This document shows, one piece after another, positions 20,501 through 31,298 of a stretch of 64,000 nt of DNA. How positions within the stretch are numbered: position 1 is the stretch's first letter; every line of letters begins with the position of its first letter. The notes beneath the pieces were generated by a model. That model ran no database searches, had not been told where the DNA came from, and saw only the letters and a program-made list of their open reading frames with translations. A program made the translations under genes and the position numbers. Origin of the DNA: Adiantum capillus-veneris (lineage: Eukaryota > Streptophyta > Polypodiopsida > Polypodiales > Pteridaceae). The stretch lies in contig CM043970.1 in the NCBI GenBank assembly GCA_014529385.2, forward strand, positions 64,430,996-64,494,995, in the 5' to 3' direction.

Positions 20501-22432
20501 CAGTGACAAGGTTTTAGCTACCACTTGAAAGTGGTATCTCACCACTTGATGACCACTTGAGAATGGTGAGAAACTAGTTCAAAGTGGACAGTCACCACTT
20601 GAACGCGGATTCTGGTCATTGGAATGTGGTGTTTGGCCACTTGAAAGTGGTGTCTCACCACTTGGGAGTGGCGTCTCACCACTTGCATGGAGTGATGACT
20701 AACATAGTGACTTTGCACACCACTTGATGGCCACTTGAGAGTGGACAGTCACCACTTTAACGCGTTTTCTGGTCACTTGAATGCGGTGTCTGGCCACTTG
20801 AAAGTGGGAACTTTCTGCTTGATTGCAGTAACAAGGTTTTAGTTACTACTTGAAAGTGGTGTCACACCACTTGGGAGTGGTGCCTCACCACTTGCATGGA
20901 GTGATGGACTGACGTAGTGACTTAGCACATGAAAGTGGCTTCTCACCACTTGAATGCAGTCAGACACCACGTGAAAGTGGTTTTTATACGTGTAAGTGTT
21001 GTGTGCACCTCTTCATTGTGGTGTGACAACACTTGTAAGTGTTTACTAACAAAATGTGTTCAAACTCCGCTAATATGGTTTTGGTTACCATCATAAGGTG
21101 GTGGGCACCATTCGTGCAACAGCAATAAAAAGTCTATGGCACTACCATAACTCTTGCACCATGACTAAAAGATGCTACATCACTTGGAAAAAGTGAGTTG
21201 CACCACCAAAAACGTTTGCACCTGTAACACTCCTACGAGTTTGTAAAACACGTCTATTAGCATTGGGCAAACAAGACTGTTTAGTGGGTGAACACCACTT
21301 TGTAGGGTTTACGGTGCATCGTTGGTGCATTTCTAGTAAAAACTGTTTCTTAAACATTAAAACCTGCTACAAAACATTAAAAACTGGTTCAAACACACTA
21401 AAAAGTGGTGTGGAAACACAAGTAAAAGTGCTTCAAAAACATTTAGAACTATTGATCAAATTTTAGAAGTGGTTCATATACAATTAGAGACCAGTATAGT
21501 AATGTTTCACCACCTTTTAATGTTGCAGCACCACTAGAAAGTGGTGCAAAACACCAAAACAAGCTGTAGCACTAATAAAAAGAAGTATAGAAACATAATG
21601 TTGTGGCAGTAATGAGTTGTAGCACCAATAAAAAGTGGTATAGAAACATAATGTTGTAGCAGGAATATGAGTTGTAGCACCAATAAAAAGTGCTAAAAAA
21701 AATATCAATTACCTAAGGCTCCTCAAGAAGGTGGACTGGATGCTTTACATATGAACATCTAGCTAGTCTCTTACTGCAAACATCTTTCTTGTTGAGGGAC
21801 ACCCTCGTCTCATCCAAAATTGAAAGACTATGTCTTTAACAGTTTGAGTGATGTGAGTTCTCCGTGCATCATCTTTATGACACGCAGATGCAGGGAACGA
21901 ACCATCGGATTCACTTGACACTATTAAGTGATGTTTGGCTGAATATAAGTTTCTTTTGTGGATCCCCATAAGCTTGGCAGCTTGTGGTATACTCATGTCA
22001 GTTTTTTGCTCCTTGCTTCCACCATTCACCAACATCAACATTGCTGATTTCTTCACAAAAAACTTGTCTGAAGATCTTGGGACCTTCACATGATTCAAAG
22101 TGTTGCGGATGTTTCTCAGTATAATTGCTTCCAACTCTTTGGATTTACTTTGCATAGTAAGGAAGCAAGGATGTTGAAGAAGTTCATCAAAGATTTACTT
22201 CCTACCACTTGCATCCATTCCCACGGTTAGTGTATCAAAGTGTTGTACCATAGATTGACATATCCTTCATTTGTTTCTTTCATCCATCCCCCCCTGTCAC
22301 AAAGTTGACTGTTGCCTTACGTTGCTTTCGTTTCTGAGCAGCCCAATATTCTCTCATTAAGTTTATGCGCTGAAGTTGAGCTTCTCTACTCAATGACGAT
22401 GAGTTGATAGACAGTTCTTCACTGTGCTCCAT
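17538..22432 (-). pseudogene. Transposase-like protein, RNase H-fold 'DFAENY' family, multi-exon and broken
   Basis: Read on the minus strand, exon 1 starts at ATG 22432 (MEHSEELSIN, then a basic WAAQKRKQRKA). A second block (about 22240-21713) has a helix-turn-helix-like SIPQAAKLMGIHKRN and ends at a GTAATT donor. After a repeat-filled intron the frame resumes at 19423 with LYLRFKRKYAD, ISQRCFEFMKLFFV, then Cys-rich CCMCSCPICLHHD and GTCNACGVG. From 18920: VVSIVDFAENYSFKEQNEIQ, DDKQHDT, VLSDGASSQFK, then FFCSGHERG. A 1-base shift near 18390 precedes HDGAGAFIKRALTHE, a TGA follows at about 18336, and the C-terminal part runs to 17538 (RAMHCVNGYSEN, LSDALIPGDNFFV). The Asp in DFAENY, the Asp in SDG and a later acidic residue fit a DDE/D layout. 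I recall similar uncharacterised proteins in bryophytes, ferns and animals. Its place inside matching TIRs supports a transposase role. Confidence 0.75.
19490..21700. repeat. Minisatellite field of CCACTT/AAGTGG palindromes in a transposase intron
   Basis: About 2.2 kb with a CCACTT or AAGTGG word every 15-25 bases. Higher-order periods are visible: a 172-bp unit starting TAGCACTTAAAAAGTA at 19849 and 20021, and later blocks beginning CAGTCACCACTT at 20175, 20421, 20589 and about 20746 (spacings 246, 168 and 157). Further words TTGCATGGAGTGATGACTGA and ACAAGGTTTTAGCTACCACT recur. The field lies between the donor at 21712 and the acceptor at 19424 of the transposase-like gene, so it would be spliced out. 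Confidence 0.92.
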
Positions 22433-22617
22433 TGTTGCAATACTTTCAAAGGATTGCTCTACAAGAAATACAATACAAATCATAACTACACGCTATACTT
22501 TTAATTAATACATGGCACTTCTTGCACTAATTAGCAAGATACTAACAAAGCATAATAAGTGTTTACATACCTCAAGAATCATCAATTAGAAGAGGAACCT
22601 ATAGAGATAGAGTTCGT

Positions 22618-22643
22618 GAGAGAGAGAGAGAGAGAAAGAGTGT

Positions 22644-22720
<77 letters not shown>
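22618..22720. repeat. (GA)n microsatellite, imperfect
   Basis: GA repeats with one interruption (AAAGAGTGTTGC), just upstream of the transposase-like first exon. GA-rich sequence continues to about 22900. It may belong to the promoter or 5' leader of the minus-strand gene, where GAGA tracts are common in plants. Confidence 0.93.
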
Positions 22721-22721
<1 letters not shown>

Positions 22722-23100
22722 GCACGAGCTCAGACACAAGAGGAGCCATGCTTAGAGAGAGAAAGAGAGAGAGAGAGGGGGGGCTGAGCGATACAGAAAG
22801 CTCAGCAAGAACTCTATGAGAGAGAGACAGAGAGGAGCTAGATAGAGCTCCAAGAGAGATCTCAGAGACAAAGAAAACTCAAAGCAGAGAGAAAGCTCAG
22901 ACAGGTTGTAGCGGGAAAGAAGAGGCGGAGAATAATCCAACGTTCAGCAGTAAATTACATTTAGTCTCATTAATTGTGGTACATTAGGAGACTTAATTGA
23001 CGTACCTTACGAGAGTGATATTATTTTTGAGATTTGAAGAACTTTTAAAACACACACTTTTAAGCGCAAAAAAGCAATGTCCTTGACATTACTTTCCAGG
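22721..23100. other. Right subterminal region of the DNA transposon
   Basis: GA-rich at its left end (to about 22900), then AT-rich up to the right terminal repeat. No gene is visible. It probably holds the promoter of the minus-strand transposase-like gene. A single CACACACTTTTAAG word at about 23050 echoes the palindrome family. Confidence 0.4.
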
Positions 23101-23122
23101 CCACCTATACATGCTTTCACCC
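23101..23122 (-). repeat. Right terminal inverted repeat of the giant DNA transposon
   Basis: Exact reverse complement of 6590-6611, ending ATGCTTTCACCC, followed at once by TAAA, which repeats the four bases before the left end. Confidence 0.9.
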
Positions 23123-23301
23123 TAAATTGATTTCTTGAGTCTCTGTCCTTTGAGTACAATGCAATGGTTTCATTTCAAGATTTATTAGTTTAGGTTGTTA
23201 TTTAGTGTTAGTTTTAGTTCCTATTGCTTCATAGATGTCAGTACTTTACTAAATGCATGGTATGCTCTCAATGCTATAAGGAAGGGATTGTGCACTTACT
23301 G

Positions 23302-23393
<92 letters not shown>

Positions 23394-24891
23394 GAAACCA
23401 AAAACAAGTTTCTTTACGAGGTGGTGGCAACATGCACACTATTGCTCTCCTCCAACCAACCTCCCCTTTTACAGCTGAGGAGTTAGGAAAACGACAAATC
23501 AAATAATAAAGGACAAGATGAGGCCATTGCCCCCATCGCCCAAACTCCCTATCTGTCTTTCAGTTGCCTTGGCCGACATGGAACGTAGCTAGTGGCATAG
23601 AAGGGGAGGGTTGCAGTTAAGGAGCACGGGCAAGAAAAACTTGGCGGAGGATGGTAGTGGGTAGCTCAAGGAGTGCGGTCGAAAGAGGTTGGGAGCTACC
23701 AAGCTAGCAACAGACACAATGCAGTAGGAGGTCGGAAAGCGACGCGAGACTATGCTACAGCTACGGCAGGCCTGTGGGGTCAAAGGGTGCAACATCATAA
23801 GGTCAGCAATGGTTGGCTTGCAAGGTCAACGTCATAAGGTCAGTAGGCAGATGGGGGTAGTGGGGAGAGGGTTGGGAGGAACAAGGGTGGCAACAATTGA
23901 GAGCAACGCAATTGGAAATGGATAGGTACAAAGCGAGCCTGCGTTAATAAGGGAAAACATGTGGGACAAGGAAAGAAGCAAAAGTGTACACATGAAGATG
24001 ATGGTAGTGGCCAAGAAGGTAGCCAAATGGTGCATGAGGGAGTTGCCCCAAGCTATGGCATTGGTGAAGATTTTGCAAATAGAAAGAGAGGAGTAATTTT
24101 AAAGTCGTAACAATCCAAAAAGCCTTCAAAGAAGTGGTCGATCACATGGAAAAGTTAAGGGCATGTTTGAAGGTTAGGAAAATGGATTATTTGGAGGGAG
24201 GAGGCCATGTGGCAAGCTCCTCAATAGTAGCTTCAAGGGTGCTCTATGTGTAAGTGTGAGCATAGTGACTCCCTTGACCTATCAGTACCAGAGCCATGGA
24301 AACTCCAAGGTCTCTCTCTCTTCTATCACCCAAGTGTGGTAGATTGGTTATGCCATTTCCCTCTTGAATTACATGTCTTAAATCAATGATAGAAGAGGTC
24401 CAAGACACCAAATGTGGCTATAATTAGAGCTATAAAACGAAGGCAACACACGTGGTGGCAATAAAGGATAGGAGATCATAGACTACTAGAGTTGAGTGGG
24501 GAGGTGCTTGCAAGCCAAATGGAAGACCTCATAAAGTTGACTTGAAGATAGAGACATAGAAATAAGTGATCATACATTAAATAACTTGATATCTATTGTT
24601 TGTCCACCATATATACATAATACTAGTGTGTGACCCGCGCGTTGCTACAGCTAAAAAAACATGGCCTCTAGTCATAAAATACCATCTTTGAGGTGAAAAA
24701 TATCAATGCTTTCTTTGTAGATATAACACACATATTGTTTCACTATATTGAAGTGCCACATTGGCACCTTAAAATTTTATAGCAATGGAAGAAAACATAG
24801 ATCATTGAGTTGCTTATCTTTGCAAGTGTTTTATGCATCATGTTGAATTGAAGGATGTGTTGCAAAATTGATGGTGTGACTCGTTAGAATG

Positions 24892-24925
<34 letters not shown>

Positions 24926-25306
24926 ATCCATCCGTCAAACCCCAAATTATGAAAGCATGTATGAGAGAGAGAGAGGAGCATGTATGCAACCAATTACATG
25001 CTTCAACCTATTCCCTTACCTGAAATTTGTACCATAGCAACCATTTGTAGCTCCCACTCCTACAAATGTATTGAGGGTGTACATAGACCAAATGTTGAGA
25101 CATTATTGAAAAATAATCTCTTGGTGTATGCACATGGTCCCTTTCAAATTTGAGAGTTTGACCAACCTACCCTACTTGAGTTCCTCACATTAATCCTGAA
25201 CCACTCCCTACGTAACTTTTTGCTCTACCAGTCTATGGATTGTGAGTTGCCATCCTCCATAGTCTTCAAGTATCATTGATTGTATGTATCTGTGTGTGTA
25301 AGTGCT
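23123..25306. other. Unassigned flank between the DNA transposon and element A
   Basis: No gene is supported. The first 150 or so bases may be the remainder of the copia LTR interrupted at 6589. A GA microsatellite (23305-23391) and a shorter CT tract (about 24892-24926) are present. The open frames over the microsatellite encode Arg-Glu repeats only, and the short minus-strand frames around 23589-24129 have no domain. Confidence 0.5.
23305..23391. repeat. (GA)n microsatellite
   Basis: About 43 uninterrupted GA dinucleotides. Confidence 0.97.
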
Positions 25307-26237
25307 TGTTAGCAGCAAGCTAACACGGATATCATAGATACCATTTTTCGGAGTTCTCATTGTAAAACACTTATTATTTTTGATAGATCGAGAATATGTA
25401 ACTCTTATTTCCTCGGATAAACTCTGTAAATAATCAGCTGGGGTTACAAGCTTCCAAATTGTGTCAGCCTATCATTACCCATCTTTGGTAAAACTCCCAG
25501 ATTATAAGTTTTGACCACCAAAAACCTTGGCTAAGATATAAAAGCCATTTTTTGTCAGTTTTTTATAAGTTTTTGGATACTGAAATACACAGCGTGAGCT
25601 AATGGTGCTCACTCCTCTTCTTCTCATGCTTCCTACTCCCTCCCCTGTTGTCACATTACAGTCGTGTTTGTTGCATTGCAACCACATGTAAGAGCTCTAC
25701 GCATTGACGTAAACACATCACAGTATTTCATAGCTTTTAGCGTCGTCGATTTGCGATCTAATTTCATCATAACTATGAATTTACACTTTCAAATCAAAAA
25801 CTAAGCATAGGTGGGGTATTGGGGCATCATTGCTAAGTATTTAGATGCATTCTGGGTCGAAAACGACTAGGTCAAAAATCCACTGCTGTCAATAATCGCG
25901 ATTTTGAAACTTGACCTAAAGTGGGGTTTGAGACTATAAACATGTGTGCCTAGGTCTTATAAACATGTTTTAGAAGTTTTGTTACGTTTGGATGTCATTT
26001 GATGCTGTAACGGATGTGATTTTTTTGTCGATGAGCGATTGGCTTTTGGTGATTTTAGTCACTTGAGTGTAGCTTGAGTTAGATGCGAGTTGTTAGTTGT
26101 TTTCCGAGAGATTGACAACCTCTTGTAGCCTCTATGCACTAGTAAAGTTAGCTTCGTCCCATGGATTGAAAATTTAATCGTGGTTCTCGCTAATATTGCA
26201 ATAAGATAGGATGGTGAGGTTAGACATGCGTCCCACA
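25307..26237 (+). repeat. 5' LTR of element A
   Basis: 931 bp, TG...CA ends. Contains a TATA-like box (GATATAAAAG at about 25535). By eye it differs from the 3' LTR by roughly 10% plus indels, indicating an old insertion. It includes one AATAATCGCGATT word near 25892. Confidence 0.9.
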
Positions 26238-26260
26238 TTTGGCGCCGTTGCCAGGGATTG
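26238..26260 (+). other. Primer-binding site of element A
   Basis: Immediately after the LTR: TTTGGCGCCGTTGCCAGGGA. The TGGCGCCGTTGCC core is the tRNA-complementary primer site shared by many plant Tat and Athila elements. One base differs from the GGGG form I remember. Confidence 0.8.
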
Positions 26261-28202
26261 AAGAGACCTAAACTAGGAAAAAACAAGAGCGTTTTATAAA
26301 GTTATCCTTTAATTTCCTCTAGGATTGCCTAGATTTCAAAACTTTCTTTTAGAAACCGCATAGCTTAAGATTGTCGTTTTTTGTTGTGTAAAGGTAGCTT
26401 GGAAGTAATCGTACTTGTTGAGTGCCTTTAGGATTGTAGGATTGTAGGATTGTAGAAATAGATTAGGATTTGGAGGTTGATTGGTAGACGAGACAAGCAA
26501 CCATAAAAGACAAGAAAACGAGTGTTTATGAACACTTTCCACAACCCCATTGCATGAGAATCTAGGAGTAGGGTAAGTAGGATCCGAGGTGGATTTCAAA
26601 ACATTGCTCTATCTCTCAAAGAATCAGGTGTGAGTTGTTATTGGAAGTTGCAGAATTTCAGGTCTACGGCTAGGAATAGCTCAAAAAGACTTGAAACCAC
26701 TCAATCCGACTGGAGAGTAAGCTTAAAAGTTGTTTGAACTAGTTGGTAAGCTCAAGGACACTTCGAGGTAAAAATTTTGAGAGTTGGCCAAAACTCAGAT
26801 TATTTACTGTTTCTTGATATTTTAGGCCAAATTAAGTTTTGACTTGATTCATAGGCTTAAAATAGCTCCTTTAAAGACTATCTTTGAAAAAATGGCAAAA
26901 AAGTGTTCATTTCAAGCCTAAAGTTAATAATCGTGATTATTAACTTTGTGCTCCAAATTGACCAAGGTTCATACCATTGACTTATTGCATGTGTACAAAC
27001 AACTTTTGTAAAGGCTCAAAAGATTTGGTTCACCAAACTAGGTAAAAACTAAAGTTTGTACTGACTTTTTGAATCTTGAGTGTAAATTGGAAAAAAAATT
27101 TCCAATCTTGTTGAAATTTGATTTATAGGCTTATATTGATGTGATAAACATGTGTACATGCTCAGTTGACCAAAAAGATGCAAAAAGTTGCCAGTTGTAT
27201 TTAATCACGATTATATACATCTGTTCCATTTTTCAACTTTTTTGATCAAGTTAGCATACCACTAGTTTTTCCATGTTGTAATAAACCCACAAACCAAATT
27301 TGGTAAGATTTGGATCACTGGATTGAAAATTGTGACCAAATTTGCAAAGTTAGTCTGCGGACAAAAAATTGATGACCATTTGACCAAAAATTGTCCAAAC
27401 TTGATGAAACTTGGCTAGTAACCTTAACTTGAGGTGCTTAATAGATCTGTGTCAAAGTTGGGACAAAAATTTGTAAAAATATAGCTGGAGTCAATAATTG
27501 CGATTATTTACATCTGCTCCAAAACTTGATAATTTTTCAAATGTGAGTATACCACAAGGTCAAGCATATCAAGTAGACTTCACAAATCAATTTTGGTGAA
27601 ATTTGGATCACAAAAGTGAGACTTAAGCCAGATTCTTAAAATCAGAGTCTATGGATACAAATGAGTTTTGATAAACTTGATCAGATTTTGTCCAAACTTA
27701 TTGAAACTAGTCCAGGGACTTTAACAAGTTGTATACTTGCCAAACCAATCCAAAAAGTACAAAAAAATTAGCAAAAGTAAATAATCACGATTATTTGCTA
27801 CTGCTACTCAGGGATATCAGTTTTGACTTTTGAACTTGTACAATGTTAGATAACATAATACAAAGCCACAGGGCAATTTTGGGTTCAATCGGATTCAAAT
27901 TGGTACATGTTCACTCAGTTTTCAGGTTGCAGATTAAACCTTTGATTTTTTGCTAAAGTCGAATCTGAAAGTCAGTTTCACTCCCATAGCTCGATTTGAC
28001 GTGATACACATAGACCAATCACGAGAGTTAGCAAAAACCCTACTGTCTTTATAGAAGAATAGCTAGCTTGATCAAATTTGTACATGAATTAGGTTGCAGA
28101 CGAGGAATAAGTGGCTTGACAGAAGTTGCAATCGAATCAAGTGAAAATTGACGACAGGTCAACCCAAAGGTAAGTACTCAATCTAGGGCTTCATAAGTCT
28201 AT
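26261..28202 (+). repeat. Leader of element A with diverged tandem repeats of about 285 bp
   Basis: No ORF is supported. A palindrome around AATAATCGCGATTATT recurs at 26924-26943, 27201-27215, 27493-27508 and 27779-27797, with spacings of 277, 292 and 286 bases. Phrases such as 'ttgtccaaacttgatgaaacttg' variants recur between them. This indicates an old tandem array. Related words occur again at 48807, 49089 and 58488 in the 3' spacer. Confidence 0.7.
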
Positions 28203-29355
28203 ATGAACCTTAGATCTGATCGTGTACTAGGAAATCAGGGCATACTTGGAGAAACCTCCAATAGAGTATCCACCGAAGAAAGCATGAATCAAGGCAATTC
28301 CTTGCACACAATTCTTGAAGAAGTCTCAGACACTTTTTCAGATTCAACATCTGAAATGTCTTCTTACTTGACTCACTTGGAAACCGGAATGACAATGCGC
28401 TATAAGCATATACTCTCTTTTTACAAGACTAACTGCCATGGAGCCCAGGTTTACTTGGACCCTAACGACGAGTATGCTATTCACATTGATGACCATGGTA
28501 TTGAGTTTGAAGAAGATATTAGGGCAAACAAACAAGGAAAAATGTACGTGGACAGAAATGGAACTCAGTATGTACAAGTCGAAAACCCTGATGTGGTAGA
28601 CAAATGGGGGTTAAAAGTAAACACCATAATTCCAGATATGTCAGCAAAGGAAGGACCACCAACTTTAGAATTTGAGGGATACGATCAAGTAGATTTAAAG
28701 CTGTTGAAACGGCTTAGTACGGATAATCCTAGGATCGGAGTCTATTGTTGGGAAGCTAGAAACATAAAAGATCTTTTGTGGACTTCGCATGGCAAACTAG
28801 GACAACTAATGGCCATGACGATCATCTAGTGTCTTCAAGATCAAAGATAAGGAATCGAAAGACCTACCAACCTACCTGTTTAGGAATTGCTATAACATCA
28901 ACTTTGTTATGATGACTCCTGAGGAGGTAGAACAAACCAAATACCAAGGATATTCCATAAGAAATTGGATATTGGGACAAGGACCAAAAACAATTCCAAG
29001 AGATGAACACCGAGAGAGATCATATGAGAGTAATGTTAAGAAACCAGAAACCACCTCATCACGTAGAAAACCAGGTAACACTAAGGTCAATCCAGGGCTA
29101 CATGAGTCACTATTTTCAACAGACTGGTTTGAAGGACTCGGGACAGGACCAACTCTCAGAAGACCGGGAATTGAACCAAACACACGCATTAGACCAACTG
29201 ATTCTAAAAAATGGATCAAAAAATACAGTGGATCAGGGGATCCATACGATCACTTAGCAAGCTTTAAGCAAGTGCTAAGAGCAAAACGTATATTTGATTT
29301 CCATACTCAATTCGAGGGTTTTGGAATGACATTAGAAGGAAAAGCATTGACATGG
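28203..29355 (+). pseudogene. Element A gag, N-terminal part
   Basis: The frame opens with ATG at 28203 (MNLRSDRVLGNQGILGETSN) and runs 208 codons. Near 28820 it shifts by one and continues VFKIKDKESKDLPTYLFRNC, and later DPYDHLASFKQVLRAKR and FEGFGMTLEGKALTW. This is the core of the Retrotrans_gag family, which forms the capsid of the virus-like particle. The text is cut after ALTW by solo LTR D and resumes at 31299 with WFQNIPP after restoring one target copy. Confidence 0.75.
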
Positions 29356-31298
29356 TGAGGCAAGCTTTTCCATGCATGGGAACCCCTCATATTTTTTTTC
29401 TCTCTTTTACCAAAAATATTTCCTATTATATAAGGTACTTTTGTTTTTTTCTTCCCTTTTTCACAAACATTTTAGCATTTATTAAATAAATAGGACTTAT
29501 GCTAATCAATCACGATGTAGCATAAATAAGTAAGCTTTCTTTGTTGATCTCTCTTTTGACCTTAAATATTAAATATATATATTCTAAATTACATTATATA
29601 TTTTAGTATTTTTTAATATATTTTTCATGTATGTATATTATTCCACCCTACCAAATATTTTATTTACTAGTTTTCATTTTCAAACCTCAACCCTACTTTC
29701 AAATTTCAATAATACCTCCATCTAGATGATTGCCACTCTTTTCAAAACTCTAGGTCATGTTTTCATACACATGAAGGAGCTTACACTTGAAGGCAAGAGA
29801 GAAGTCCACTCAAAGGGGACCACCAAAAGACCTTTGCAGCCACAAATAATACATTATTTGGCTGAATTTTTTAAGTAAAGAAGAACCCCGAATCTGAAGG
29901 AGCATTCAACATGAAAGATGTAGTTCGTGATCTCAACTTTTAGCTTAATTTTTTTCAGAATTTTTGGAGTTATGAACACGGAGATATGATTTTTGTAGTG
30001 GACCCCAGTTTTCTCGTGTAATGGTGACACAGGCCATCCCCAATTTTCACCCCTCTAGAATGGCTATGGTTCTACAAGTCTTCAAGCATGATTACAAGAG
30101 ACAAGGCTCTTTTAATGAGGTCTTGGCAAGTCTAGAGTGATTCTATCACCATTTTTGGAGGATCCATCCTCATCAACAACTATCCACCTTTGACAATCTC
30201 TCTTGTAAATTTCTTACCTCTCTCTTCTCTCCCTAATAAACTTATGTCTAGCCAAAGCTAGACTATTGTAAATATCTCCTATCCTCTACATCCTACCCAC
30301 ATTCTCCCATCTTCTCTCTCTATTGACTCTGGTATTTTAAATAATGAGGAGACAAGATGGGAGCCACAGTCACATGCACCCCATTTTCCTAGTCACCAAA
30401 GTGGGACACTCACCTCAAATAGAAATATTGCTAAATCCTCCCCTCCTTCCCTATATAAGGAGGCCATGAGAGCTCACTAAGGGGGAGAACACACACACAC
30501 ACACACCCCTATCCATACACACTCTTGTGCTACATGCTTGTAGCATGAACCCTAATCACATAATCACAACACCATCATCATCACCATCACCATACACAAA
30601 AGATGAGCACCACGCCTCCACACCACTTGTAATTAAGGTTTGAAGGCACAATTTCAAGAAGAAGGGTGGATACACTCATGATATTCCTTGCCATCAACTC
30701 CCATCTCTCCATTATGCCTCCTACGATCTTGTTCCCTTCTCATTTTCCTGCCATACGCTACCTATTGTATTCATCTTTTGCAAGCAATCAACACACTCCA
30801 TCTTGGTGCCATACTTTGTTTCGCTTTGGATACATCTCATTGTGAGTATGGTATATTCTTGTTCCTTGCCATTTTTTTTCCTGCTTATGTTAAGGTGTGC
30901 GGATTCGCCACCATACACACACACTCTCTCTCCCTCTCATATTCCTATCATCTTTCTACTTCCATCTTGAGGTGTGCAGATTCGCCACCTTTTGTATGAG
31001 AAGTGAGCATACTTGCATGTATCCCTGACCTCGTTATCTTCCTTACTACATGCACGAGTAGCGAGCCCATTCTCACTCACTCACCACTCCTCTCACCTTA
31101 TTCTCTGACCACCCCATTCCACATTTGGGTGTGGATCTTGAAATTGTTTTCCATGGCATGTTTCATTGTGTATATGTATGCGTCCTAGCCGCATATCTTG
31201 CTAGGTGGTGCCCCTCTTGTGTATCCCCCATGATGAGGCCATTGTGCATAGTCTTGGTGTAGAGGCCATTGGGTCTATTTTTTCACTTCCGCCTCTCA
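29356..31298 (+). mobile_element. Solo LTR D
   Basis: A 1,943-bp segment starting TGAGGCAAGC and ending CGCCTCTCA, with ATGG on both sides (29352-29355 and 31299-31302) as the target duplication. It splits the gag frame cleanly. It contains a promoter (CCTATATAAGGAGGCC at about 30451) and, near its 3' end, GGTGTAGAGGCC, matching the end of element B's LTR, so D and B belong to related families. It arose from LTR-LTR recombination or is a lone insertion; no internal region remains. Confidence 0.8.

Larger units (their letters stand above)
6590..23122. mobile_element. Giant DNA transposon (about 16.5 kb) with 22-bp TIRs
   Basis: The ends are perfect 22-bp inverted repeats (6590-6611, starting GGGTGAAAGCATG, and 23101-23122), flanked on both sides by the direct repeat TAAA (6586-6589 and 23123-23126), consistent with a 4-bp target-site duplication. 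Inside are plus-strand exons of an unknown protein, a coiled-coil/zinc-finger protein and an FCP1-like HAD domain protein, converging on a minus-strand RNase H-fold transposase-like gene. Noncoding parts are saturated with CCACTT/AAGTGG palindromes. Later insertions are a SINE (7197-7318), a TTAA-flanked TIR element (7991-9330) and an LTR-retrotransposon fragment (about 11880-13850). Stops and frameshifts in all genes show the copy is inactive. I cannot assign it to a named superfamily with confidence; Academ, Sola and Ginger-type elements are the sort to compare, given the short TSD. Confidence 0.85.

Noticed and set aside
19490-21700. A CRISPR-like array
   Set aside because: The repeats are short palindromic hexamers with irregular spacing in a eukaryotic intron. 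There are no uniform repeat-spacer units and no cas genes.
22559-22819. Arg-Glu repeat protein
   Set aside because: It is translation of a GA microsatellite, open in several frames by composition only. The same applies to 23195-23506.
24625-24660. Possible transposon end (ACTAGTGTGTGACCCGCGCG)
   Set aside because: The words resemble ends of some plant repeats, but no partner end or target duplication was found.
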